This document shows, in pieces, positions 12,101-22,014 of a stretch of 64,000 nucleotides of DNA. The position numbers were made by a program, and so were the translations under genes. This stretch comes from Phytophthora quininea. Lineage: Eukaryota; Oomycota; Peronosporomycetes; Peronosporales; Peronosporaceae. The notes beneath the pieces are model-generated. The model saw nothing but the letters and a program-made list of their open reading frames with translations, was not told the DNA's origin and did not search any database. The stretch is taken from positions 1 through 64,000 of the forward strand of contig JAAVTG010000672.1 of assembly GCA_011947345.1 (NCBI GenBank), in the 5' to 3' direction. Every line of letters starts with the position of its first letter. Positions within the stretch are counted from its first letter, which is position 1.

Positions 12101-12376
12101 CAACAAATCACGCTCCGACTGCCCCTGTGAATAAATGTACTCGCCATCTCCATAAGTCTCTAGCGTCAAGGCACGGATCAACTCGCCTTCAGAGCACAGC
12201 TGCTGCTTGATCACCTGCGCGAAAAGAGGGATCCGGCGGATAAAGCGGCCCTTTCGAACGACCTCCGACGTCGACTGCGGATTGCCATCGTCATTTGACA
12301 TTGCAGTCCTCGACCTGAAATTCGGCAGTCGTTTCTTCAGCAATCGTGCACAGCTATTGCTGGCTGTTGGGCTCAA
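9183..12376 (-). CDS. Protein with four cyclic-nucleotide-binding domains
   Basis: About 1,060 residues once one base is added at GG 11874-11875. Four cyclic-nucleotide-binding (CAP-family) domains follow in order: near residues 45-180 (IRRIPLFAQVIKQQL, EYFGEETLLQGMP), 195-330 (QRVFQHFSARQRQYLLDRC, FGEMGILGRPRVAHV), 490-620 (FATFFTIQKDKFLFRQG, then SFGELSLVTRLHRSATALA) and 630-760 (FFRDSDFAQCIRV). Domain 3 has the best phosphate-binding cassette: FGEL followed by R-S-A-T-A, with the Arg that contacts the cyclic phosphate. The C-terminal 200 residues are Ser/Pro/Thr/Gln-rich and disordered. There is no kinase, channel or GEF domain, so it is a ligand sensor without an obvious output. A downstream neighbour at 7868-9155 is convergent, with only 27 bp between stops. 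Confidence 0.8.
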
Positions 12377-12422
12377 ATGTCATAAATTAATTGGTTCTAA
12401 GCTCCCTTACACTGTCTTGCCA

Positions 12423-14735
12423 TCACGGGTCGGTTTGTGTTTCCTTCGTGTGCGAATCAATGGCGTCTCGAGTCTGCGCTGAGGGCTCATCGTCTTCAGC
12501 TTCTTGCGATGAAGGCTGGGGTTCTGGTGATGCCGAAGATACACTGTCCGTGACATCTTCGTCATCTAACGTCGGCATTGGTTGCTGCATTAGCTGCGGT
12601 GCGATGGATGATCGTAACTCGAAGGCGACTTCCATTGCAGTCGGACGTGCCGCAGGATCCAGACTCAAGCATCGCTGCGCAAGTGCCCGGATCGCTGGCG
12701 GACAATCGTCGCGGAAGTTCGGCAGCAGTTTTCCTTCTGAGACGAGATGAACGATCTGCATACTGCGCATCTTAGCATGGCGACTGAACCCGTACGGCAA
12801 CGCACACGTATCGATCTCTGACAGGACTACACCGAACGAGAACAGATCGCTCTTCTCGTCGTACCTCTTTCCTTCCAGTACCTCGGGAGCACTCCACAAG
12901 ATGGTGCCGATGCCATTGGTCATTGTATCCTCAACGGATCGTGTGCGACTGAGGCCAAAGTCGCTCAGTTTCGCACGTAATCGTCGGTCTACCAGCACGT
13001 TCTTCGACTTTAGATCTCGATGGATGACGATCGGCACCAAAGAGTGCAAGTAAACCAGCGCTTCGATGATGTCGCCGCAGAGTACGAGCTTCTCCCTGCT
13101 CCAACTCAGCTCTTTCTGTGCTGCAGGATGTGCCAGCAGACTCTCTAAATCACCACGTGGCATATATTCTGTCACTGCACACAGATGCAGCAAGGACTGC
13201 CAAGCGACGCCGCAGAACGCCACAATGCGCGGATGCGACAGCAACGAGGCCATCCTAATCTCCTCTGCAAACTGCTCCAACGCCTCCGGGTCTTCCCGCT
13301 TCGTGGGGAGCAACACTTTCATCGCCACGTAGCGTGTCTCATACTGACCCAGCCAAACCTCGCCACTACCTCCCTTGGCAAGCAGCCTCAAAAGTGTAGC
13401 TGTGCAAAGGAAATCCTCTTGGTCACAATCGCCGGGTCCGACACAAACCCACGCAAGATGGGGCTTTTCCGGCACAGCTGGTCGTTGGATAAGGTGATCT
13501 CTGCGCGTGTGGTTGCTACGAGCGCCGACGTGCCATGAATTCCTGGGTTCCGTCGACTCCGCGGCCGAGCTCCAAAGAAAACCTCCATAGGAGTGAGTCT
13601 CTCCTCGTCTACGATCCCTGCTGTAGCTAACGACGGAGGCAGTGGTCCCAGTAAACGTGTGGTGGGCGACCAACCACCGTCATCCCAAGACCCTTCCAGC
13701 ACCATGCGGTCGTACGCATCCTGCAACCACGCTTTGGACCTGCACAGCCACCACACTGACGCTCCCAGCCCCACACAAATCAACATGGCCACTGCTAGCA
13801 AAACGATGGCCGTCGTCGAGAACGTATTCGGAGAGGGCACTGATTGCAGCTTCAGCCAGGCGTTCATCGCGGCCCCCTCTGTTGCAGGACACAAGTCGAT
13901 CTCCATGTAGCTGCTGCTACTGCCGCTGACGCTTGCGTTACCGCTTCCACCGGACAAGACCGCGTCGTCTGCGATGCCTCTACAGGGCAAGATGAACTCT
14001 CCCTGGGAAGTACACGACGCGGTGCCTAGAAATGCCGCGTCGGTCAAATGCACGGCAAATAAGCTCTCACTGGCCGCCACGTCCACGCCTGTATGTCGTC
14101 TTAGTACTGGCTCGGGGACGGTCATACTACGACCGTCCTCGGCCCAGTAGACGCCTGAAAACTTGCCCTGCTGCGTCATCTTGGACGCGTACACGGCGCA
14201 CCTGGTCAGCTCTCTCACGTGGGTTGTCGGACATCCGTCTGGAAGGAAGTGGCTGATGATGCCGCAGTCCTGCACCTGACAGTCCTGCGAGCTGTTCCCT
14301 AAAGTCTTAATTTCGGCCAGATCTGGTAGTAGGTCGCTCATGCTCTGACTGCAGGCTGTGTAGATCTGTACTAGCTGCAGTGTGTCGTCCGCAGCGGACC
14401 CAGAGCCGCCGGAGCTCCCTTCGGGGGACGCGAACACAAAGCCCGAGTCCCAGAGTAGCGCGCGCTGCATGAGCCCCGGCAGCTGGCTCCAGGACAGCGA
14501 GTACTTGCTGAGGCGGTTGGAGACGGCGCTCGGCAGTGCGCTGGAGCTGAGTGAGAGTCTGGACACGGACGTGCCGGAGCTGTCCAGTTCGTAGAGCCTG
14601 GCCACCAGGTCCCCGGCGGCGCGGCAGTCCCCGAGTAGCAGCAGCAGGATCAGAGAGAGCAGCGTCTGCTGCCAGTGCAGCCGCCGCCGGTAGCGCGACA
14701 GCAAGAAGAAGGCGCCGCGCCGCCGCCGGAACCAT
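12423..14735 (-). CDS. Receptor-like TKL protein kinase 1
   Basis: A single-pass membrane kinase of the tyrosine-kinase-like group. The order is a hydrophobic signal or anchor (LLSLILLLLLGDC), a Cys-containing ectodomain of about 260 residues with YWAEDGRSMTVPEPVL, a membrane helix (TAIVLLAVAMLICVGLGASV), a juxtamembrane linker, then the kinase: GGSGEVWLG glycine loop, VAMKVLL lysine, HRDLKSKNVL catalytic loop, DFGLSR and APEVLEGKRYDEKSDLFSFG. All catalytic residues are present. The C-tail is acidic. Two breaks are bridged: an AAAA run at 13390-13393 between linker and glycine loop, and one base just after the ATG at 14735. If the latter is wrong, the start is uncertain. The ligand is unknown. 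A paralogue lies at 16164-18299. Confidence 0.8.
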
Positions 14736-16163
14736 GGGAGTCTTGAGTGGCAGCGTCGTATTTTAGGAATGACGGAGCTTTTGAGCCGGCTTTTTTGGCC
14801 GTATTGTCAGGACATCACTTTGGTTAGAGAAATGTATGGCCGAGACCCGCGATGATAAGCGTAGGGGTCCAAAACCAGACGGGACCACTGACTTGAAGAT
14901 TTTGGATAGAGATATGAATAGGTAGCTTGACGTAGTGCGCTATGGTTTGACCGTGCGTTGGCGGCTGTGTGCAATGGGGTCTGCTTGCACGACGTCGCAT
15001 TTGGTGAGAGATTTCTTTCAAGCAAATGTTAGATTGGTTCCGAAAACGATCAGATTATAGACGGGGCATCGTGTCGTTTGACTTGACTTTTGTAAGTGAC
15101 TGGACTTCGTGGATAGGTATTAAAACCCTCAAAATTTAGTACGAGACCGGGCGTAGAACCTCAAACGTCATGTTGAGAACGACATTATTAGGGGAGTCAA
15201 AGTTAGGTTTCGGCCGACAAAGTAAAACGGGCTCACGCCAGATAATGATGACAGAAATCCTGTCGAAAATGACACAACTTTCCGACTGGAAATGACATGC
15301 CTCTAACCTTGACCCCCTTCCGTTTTGATAAAGGACGCCTTTTCATCATTGTCGTGACGGAAAATACATTGATGAGGTGCTTTTGATGATCGGCGCTTTC
15401 ATTCTTGAGACTGGTGTTTGGTTTATCTGAGAGTACGTGTCTTACACAACTAAAATAATCACTATCGTCTTCTGCGCCATCGAGCGATTATGTTTTCCTC
15501 AGTGATTTTGCGAGAATCTGTACGATTGTTGCAGACGTTTATCTGATCGATATTTTCAAACTGTTGGTTGAGCACTTATTCGAAATGATGGCGTTAGGGA
15601 AACCAAATAGCATGTTAGTCTTTCTTTCTAGGTGATTCTGGCTGCACGATAATCACAGTGCAGCTAATCTTGCCGATACTGTGTTGCTCTGGAACTACTT
15701 TGTGCTTCTTTTACTGAATGGTAGGACCTCTTGCGTGCAACAGTGAGCTCGACGGCAACAGAATACCACAACCCTGTTAGTTGAGGCATTTCTGCCCTCA
15801 ATTGCGTCGTTGAACCACTTCCGTCACGAAGTGACGTGGTGCTGGTTTCTTTGGGTTCGGTGCTTGGCCAAGATCTATGAGCCGTGCTAGTGACGTTCCT
15901 CTAATGCACTCGGCAACTCAAGAGGCACCACTGCCGAGTACAATGCACTGCAACACGCTATCGCTGCTTGTGTTAACGTTAATCGGGACCGATCCCGATA
16001 TACACCGTCGAAATCCTTGAAGCGTCAAGATTGCTTACCGCAGGGCTCATCTGCCAGGAGAGATCGCCGCTTCAACCAGCGGAATTTGCAGCGTACTACG
16101 CTTCTCTTCAGAGTTAACTGCTTCCTCCTGATAATAAATTGAATCCTGCACGCAGTTTGGTCA
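14736..16163. other. Long intergenic gap between two kinase genes
   Basis: About 1.4 kb with no frame longer than 72 codons and no recognisable coding motif, terminal repeat or tRNA-like fold. It should hold the promoter of kinase 1. I see no transposon signature, although the length is unusual for this gene-dense region. Confidence 0.45.
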
Positions 16164-18299
16164 TCACAACGAGTCATACTTCATGCAGCGCGCGATGTTC
16201 CGTAGCGTGAACACTATCTCTAGGGCGTTGGGTCTCCGGGACGGATCGAACGAGGCACAAGCCGTCATTAACTGCTGGATGGACGCCGGACAGTCCTCTC
16301 TTAACTGTGGCGACACCTGGCCCGACGTGGCCAAGTGCATGAGCTGCATCGTGGTCAAGTGGCGTTCGCTCACCTCCGAGTTGAGTGCGAACGGCGGTAG
16401 ACACGTATCCAGTTCTGACAGCACGATCGCGTACGAGTAGACGTCTGCCTTCTCGCTGTAGGCCTCGCCACGCAAAATCTCGGGGCTGTCCACAGTAGCG
16501 TGCCCACTCCGTTCGTCATGGTGTCGTCCGAGGATCTTGCTCGACTAAGACCAAAGTCGCTCAGTTTGGCACGCAGTCGAGTGTCCAAAAGCACATTCAG
16601 AGACTTGAGGTCGCGGTGGATAATCACTGGGTTTCGGCCATGCAGATAAGCCAGCGCCTCCGCAATGTCGACGGCAATCGGCAGCTTCTCCTTCTCCCAA
16701 CTGAGCTCCAACTTTTACGGTTCGCGTTCAACACGATCGACAGATCGCCTTGCTCCATGAACTCGGAGACGATGCACAAGTCGCACACTCGATTCCACGA
16801 CAAACCCACGAAGCGAACGATGTTCGGGTGCTCCAGCGCAGACGCGAGACGGACTTCGTTTGCGAACAGCGTGACCATGCCTTCATCGTGACGCTTCTCC
16901 GGTAAGAGCTGCTTGATGGCCACGACTTGGTCGCCGTACTTGCCACGCCAAACTTCTCCACTTGCCCCTCGAGCGATCAACTTGTCAAACGAGAGGCTCT
17001 CGTAGTCGATCCGCTTGGACGTAATCTTAGCGTCGTCGCAAAACGTTGCGAGCTCTATCGACCGACGCCGTCGTGACTCGTACAGTGAGTTTTGTCTGTA
17101 CGAATTCGACTTGAGATAAGGATCGGTGTCTCCTTTAAGCGTGCGCTTCGATCGACTCGTCACAGCGCTTTCGTAGATTGTTGGGGACGACTCACACGTT
17201 TTCCTCTCGCTTCTTGCGGTTCACCTGAACTGCGATGAGAGCGCCGACTGCTGTCGCCAGCAAAATAAATAACACGACAAGGATGATCGTCGGTCCAGAG
17301 ATGCTCGTGGTTCCACCACCGGATTTCACTCCTTTGGTTGCGGCTGGTTCACTACCGTGTGATTGTCCAAGCTCAGTGTCGAGCCAAAGCTCGATAAACT
17401 CACCGGTGACTGGAAGACACCACTGATCGGCAGACGTCTCGTCAAACTCAATACACGGGGTCACGAAAAATGGGTCTTCCGGGCAGCTCTCGGCGTTGTA
17501 CGGCAACGGCTGCCTTTGGTTTATCGTGAAGATGACATCCGTCTGGATATTATAGCGAGCAATTTCGTTGGCTTCGCTTGTGTCATTGCCAGAGCCACTA
17601 CCGTTCACCGACGTAGAGTCTTCGTCTTCCAGGTGCTTGTACAGTCGAATATCTGGTACCGTCGTGAAGGGGCCATCCTCTGCCCACAGCGTGCTGGTTC
17701 TTGCGTCAACAATATCGGTCGCGTTCTTCTCCACGGCTTGGATAGCACACTGCGCCACCTTCCACACGGTCGTCCTGGAGCAATCCGCACCGACATAATA
17801 CAACCCTGTCGTGTTGCAGGTTTCCAGCGTACAACCTGCGAACGCTTCATAGGTTTGGATACTGGTCCCCATGGGCTCCCCGCACGGAAGATAAACCTGA
17901 ACCAGTCGACCCCGCTTGTCATGACGAGACCTGTATCCCACAACAACGCACGCTGCAGATACCCTGACAGCGAGTCCCATCGCACTGATCGCTCTGTGAG
18001 GCGCTGCATCAACGGATCTGGTACATTTGAGAGCATGATTTGAGATGCTGCAGTGCCGACGCTGCCGCTGCCCGAGTTTTTCTGCTGCAGCTTGTGCAGC
18101 TGGTCGACGACGTCGACGACAGCCCCGACGGAATACTGCCGCCGCATCTCGAACAGCAATACCAGAGCCCAGAAGCTGGAGCCCGGGGCTCGCCTTCTCG
18201 GGGCAGCATCCGCTGCCGCGTCGGGTGTAGCGTTGCCAGCGTATTCTTCTTTGAAAAAATCGCGAGTAACATCCAAGCGACGAGCAGCTCAGGCAGCAT
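16164..18299 (-). CDS. Receptor-like TKL protein kinase 2
   Basis: Paralogue of the kinase at 12423-14735, same strand and architecture: signal or anchor ([11 protein letters not shown]), ectodomain of about 300 residues with [20 protein letters not shown] and several Cys, membrane helix ([21 protein letters not shown]), then kinase with [37 protein letters not shown] and an APEIL motif. The catalytic Lys, Asp and DFG are intact. Five frame changes must be bridged: T6 near the start (about 18255), GGGG near 17918, AAAA near 17207, AAAA near 16713 and CCCC near 16487. All lie in homopolymers. The ectodomain resembles that of kinase 1 most around WAEDG and TVP. Role inferred: perception of an outside signal; substrate unknown. 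Confidence 0.75.
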
Positions 18300-18506
18300 G
18301 AGGCGAGAGAAGGACAGTCAACAAGTCGCGCGCCACCTCATTCGCCTTTCAGCGGCCGGCGCACATGGTCGTTTCGAGGACGGTTTGCGAGAGCGCTCGA
18401 AAAACGGTTCGCCGATGCTGATCAGATCGACTGGAGTCACGTTTTAACTTCTCCTTTGCTGCTACGTCACGACGCCCCGTCAATTCAGGTCATTTAGTGC
18501 CATCAC
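18300..18506. other. Spacer between kinase 2 and the effector candidate
   Basis: About 200 bp that must carry the promoter of kinase 2 and the 3' end of the gene at 18507-18975. No element recognised. Confidence 0.4.
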
Positions 18507-18975
18507 CTACTTGTACAGTGCGAGAGCTTTCTCGGTGTTTTGGGCAACATGTTTGAAAGCAAAGAGGGCGTTGACATCGGCCCCGTCAGACGCTCACTCA
18601 GCCAGTTTGTTATCTTGGTCTCGACGCCGTCAACCATTTCGATCTGACCCATGAGTGCAGCCTCTTCAGCGTTCAGTTGGGCATAGTTATTGGTTCGACC
18701 AGACTTAATGGACTGGGTTTTCTTTGGTCATCAGGGTGTTGGGGTTAAATCCACCGCCACGCTCTACCTCGTCAGCTGAGTCATCTCGGTCGTCCTCATC
18801 ATTGCTGTTGTCCAGGTCTACATCGTCTTGGTACTTGGTAGTTCGCAGGAATCTCTTGCCGGTCTCGTTGGGCGAATTCATCGTCGAGGGTTTCGTCTGC
18901 TCCGAAACGGAAGCAGCTTCACTACTCGTGAAGAGGGGCGGTGGAGGTGACGATCAGGATGGAGGTCAGACGCAT
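18507..18975 (-). CDS. Candidate RXLR-dEER secreted effector (frame-broken)
   Basis: An overlooked small gene of about 155 codons. The ATG at 18973-18975 opens a Leu/Ile/Thr-rich signal-peptide-like segment. About 40 residues in, the motif RFLR (bases 18843-18854) occurs, followed 16 residues later by EDDR (18786-18797) in a strongly acidic stretch. Signal peptide, then R-x-L-R, then dEER is the established oomycete host-translocation arrangement. The C-terminal domain is helical, with a WLSERL stretch, and ends at 18507. Three single-base frame changes interrupt it, in a C4 run just after the signal peptide, an A4 run near 18720 and a G4 run near 18577; all are homopolymers. Host target unknown. 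It could be a pseudogene, but the pattern of breaks matches that seen in essential genes nearby. Confidence 0.68.
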
Positions 18976-19426
18976 GGTGTAATTTGGTGGTAGTAAATTG
19001 ACGAATGAGGTTTGGACGGAAACACTCGACGCTCGAGAACCAGATGAGTGGTTGACTGGCAAGGGATACTGTGGCCGGACAAAACCATTTCCCTTGTAGA
19101 TAGTCTCAAATCCCTGGCTTCAACACGCAAGACCAAGCTTGCTTATAGTAATACAGTGCAGTGAAAAAGCTTGCGCTGTTGTTGGCGAGCAGGATAGACG
19201 ATTGTGGGAAAGTCTTCATGTAGCTTTGGTATCAGTACTGTGGACACTTTTTGCTTTACAGTGGCAGGAAACTTGAGAGGCACTGGATGACGCAAAAACC
19301 ACAAAGTTATATGAACGCTGACCGTATCCACTGGACGAATCGACTACGACACCTGGAATGTAACTGGCGATACAACGCGTGTTTGTTCCTGGTCGGTTGG
19401 CCTCTCTTACTACGCTCCACTCGGAT
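18976..19426. other. Intergenic, nothing recognised
   Basis: About 450 bp separating the effector candidate from the 3' end of the ankyrin gene copy B, so it should include the effector promoter. No coding frame or repeat is convincing. Confidence 0.4.
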
Positions 19427-21877
19427 TCATGTTGGGGTAGTGCTCCACCAACCAGTCATGAATGTTGTCTGAAGGGTGGTCACTGTCAGTCTCATGCATA
19501 TCCCCCAGGGACTGCATTTTCGTGTCTTGCGGAACGCTACCGCCGAGCACCCCTCACCACTCTGGGAGTGTAGGAACAACACGACATCGAAGCTGGCAGG
19601 AACCCAGCAGGCTGCTTCATCCATGGCAGCAGCCGTACAACCCTCAGAGCGGTGCACATGCAGCCACTTTACAACGTTCAAACGTCCGACTTTCGCGACG
19701 CGATCCATCAGGTAAGCCGAGCAGCCCTCGGAGCGGTTCTTGTAAAGCCAATCAACAACCTTTAGGTGGCCATAGTAAGCTGCATCGTCGATGGCTTTCA
19801 CAGTACAGCCCTCGGACCGATTAGCGTGCAACCACTGCACGACGTGGAGATATCCTCCCGAAGCTGCTCCGTCCATTGCTTCTGCGGTGTATCCCTCGGG
19901 TCGATTTTCATGCAGCCACTTGACAACATCGAGGCGGCCGCTTGATGCTGCGAGATCCATCGCCTTGGTCGTGCATCTTTCCGTTCGGTTGCTATGAAGC
20001 CACTGCACCATTTCCAAGTGACCCTTTTCGGCAGCTTGATCCATCGCTGCTACAGTGCAGCCTTCCGTTCGATTCTTGTGAAGCCACTGCACCATTTCCA
20101 AGTGACCCTTTTCGGCAGCTTGATCCATCGCTGCTACAGTGCAGCCTTCCGTTCAATTCTTGTGAAGCCACTGCACGCCATTCAAGTGATTATCTTTTGC
20201 TGCGTTGTCCATCGCCTCGGTTGAACACGTCGGACCAGCCAGGACCAGCGTGGTTGCTTGCTTTTGCTTTTTTCGTCTGGGTTTGCTGTTGCTTGTTTGG
20301 TTCTTCAATGCGAGTTTGTGGAGATATTCCATTGTCTCGACGGATCCACTAAGCGCGGCGACATCGATGAGATGGTGTTCCCCCAGCCAGTGTGGTTTGT
20401 TGGCCTTTCATTGAAGAGGTCATATGCCGAGCTGAAAGTCTCGACTATCCATTTGACAAGGGCTAGATTTCCTCTCCTCGCCGCGGAAGCCAACGTGTCC
20501 TTCGAGACCCAAGCTGTCTCCCCTTCATACCATTGTGGTGACCACTCTGAGATAGAACTTCCCCTCAATGGAAAGTATGGCTGTGACCGAATCTGCTGCC
20601 AGTATCGATGGTACAGTCGCTTTGCCATGTCTAGACAGCTATAGCTGGCAGCCAACGCCATTGCTCGACTTGCTTCCACCATCTTATGACTGACCATCCA
20701 CTCCACCATGTCGAGACCGCTTTTGTCAATTGCGTGGCACAGCTGTGGCTTAGCATCTCCCCTCAAAAAGCCATTCTCGTGCATCCATTCTAACGCACTA
20801 AGGTGGCCACCGTATCCGACATACCGCGCGAAAATGTGTGGATCCCCTCGAATCAACTCCCTAGCATTCTCGCCCTTGAAATCTCCCATGCCGTCAAACA
20901 CAGCAAAGTCCAACTCATTGTCATAGTCCAGAGGGGGGTAAGGACTAAGGACTGGTGCAAGGGCATCGACATCCCCTACTAACATGCCTGCTGCCCGAAG
21001 GGTTCGGAGAGCGTTGGCCACGTCCTCAGCGGCCACAGCTTGTCCAACAGCGCCCTTTCCTCGCTGGGGTCGTCAAAGCCGTCTTTCCTTATGTCAGGGT
21101 CTCCAACCTCGTCCTCCTCGTTAGGAATGACGCCGCGGGTTCGACAGTGAGCAACAAACCAGTCCAGTAGCACAATGTCCCCGTTAAATGTTGTCTCCAG
21201 CAAGGCTTGTTTGAGCCAGCGCGGGCCTTTTGTGTGTTGGTACAGCCACCAGACCGTCTCGTGTTGTTTGTTGTTCGCTGCAGCGGACACATCGTGGTGG
21301 CCCCATCGGATGAAATGTTTGCCCTTGTACCGAGTCATGTCCCCTCGAAGACCGTCATGTTGGCTGGCTAAAGCTCCGTTGCCAGCACGAATGTCATGGG
21401 CCAAAAGAACCTCAACAAGTCCAGCTTGGCGTCGTAGGCGGCATTGCGGACAGCCACGAATGGCACAATACAGCCACTGAAGTGATTAAACAGCCACCGC
21501 GTTACTTCCAGCCCCTTGTACTTCACCGCCTCCACCATAGAGAGCCTGAACTGGAAGCGGTTGTAGTGTGGCTCAGTGCGAAAATACTTCCGTCTCGACC
21601 ATCGTCCTCCATTGCCAGGACCAGCGTCAGCAGGAGATGGCTCACTCTCGGGAGTGCAGCTGTTCCAGATGCGATCTAGAAGAGCCACCGAGTCGAACTT
21701 GCAGGCATCGCAGAGCGCCATCTCGACGACCGAATCCAGGAAGGGGTGAAATTGTCGAGGACCAGTATGTCGAATATCTTCTTGGACTGGTACACGAGTG
21801 TGACGGCCAGTTGCGGGGGAGGAGTCGGTAGCGGAGGTTCCCATCTTAGACTTGACGGAGTATCCAAACTGCAACAT
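19427..21877 (-). pseudogene. Ankyrin-type repeat gene copy B, with one nonsense codon
   Basis: Inverted paralogue of copy A (5371-7654), about 790 codons. The same N-terminal module (VEMALCDACKFDSVALLDRI), IRWGHHDV, ETVWWLYQ and SGLDMVEW segments lead into at least seven C-terminal repeats of 27-28 residues on GHLEMVQWLHKNRTEGCT. Frame changes lie at the N-terminus, at TTTT near 21402, at AAA near 21066 and at GGGGG near 20375; one base at each joins the frames. One break is different: the codon at 20153-20155 (+ strand TCA) is TGA where the sister repeat has CGA, a C-to-T nonsense change. This makes the copy probably non-functional unless that base is also wrong. No enzyme domain is present; a protein-binding role is typical of such solenoids. 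Confidence 0.55.
19996..20163. repeat. Two tandem 84-bp ankyrin-unit repeats
   Basis: Two adjacent 84-bp units (19996-20079 and 20080-20163) are almost identical in bases, differing at the Arg/stop codon at 20153-20155. Each encodes one 28-residue repeat of copy B. The near-identity points to recent slippage or unequal exchange, since neighbouring repeats are far more diverged. Confidence 0.8.
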
Positions 21878-21988
21878 TTCAGCCCTGTTTTAAGAGGTCA
21901 TATCTGTAATAAATAAAACGTGCTGGGATGTGTAGCCATTTTCGCAACGACTGGTGGTCTTGCAAGCGTTCACTCCGCAAGAAGCGTA

Positions 21989-21998
21989 TCATTCTCAC
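21989..21998 (+). promoter_or_regulatory. Initiator-like element upstream of eIF3b
   Basis: TCATTCTCAC lies 17 bp before the eIF3b ATG at 22015. It fits the oomycete initiator consensus YTCANTYY, which marks transcription starts close to the ATG in these organisms. The match is short, so chance is possible. Confidence 0.35.
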
Positions 21999-22014
21999 CT
22001 CGCAAATTGCAGCC

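Noticed and set aside
13680..14735. Several 60-140 codon frames overlapping the kinase-1 ectodomain
   Set aside because: Shadows in other frames of a GC-rich coding region; Ala- and Arg-rich composition with no family.
19143..19331. 62-codon minus frame in the spacer after the effector
   Set aside because: Short, no signal peptide or motif, and composition typical of non-coding sequence.
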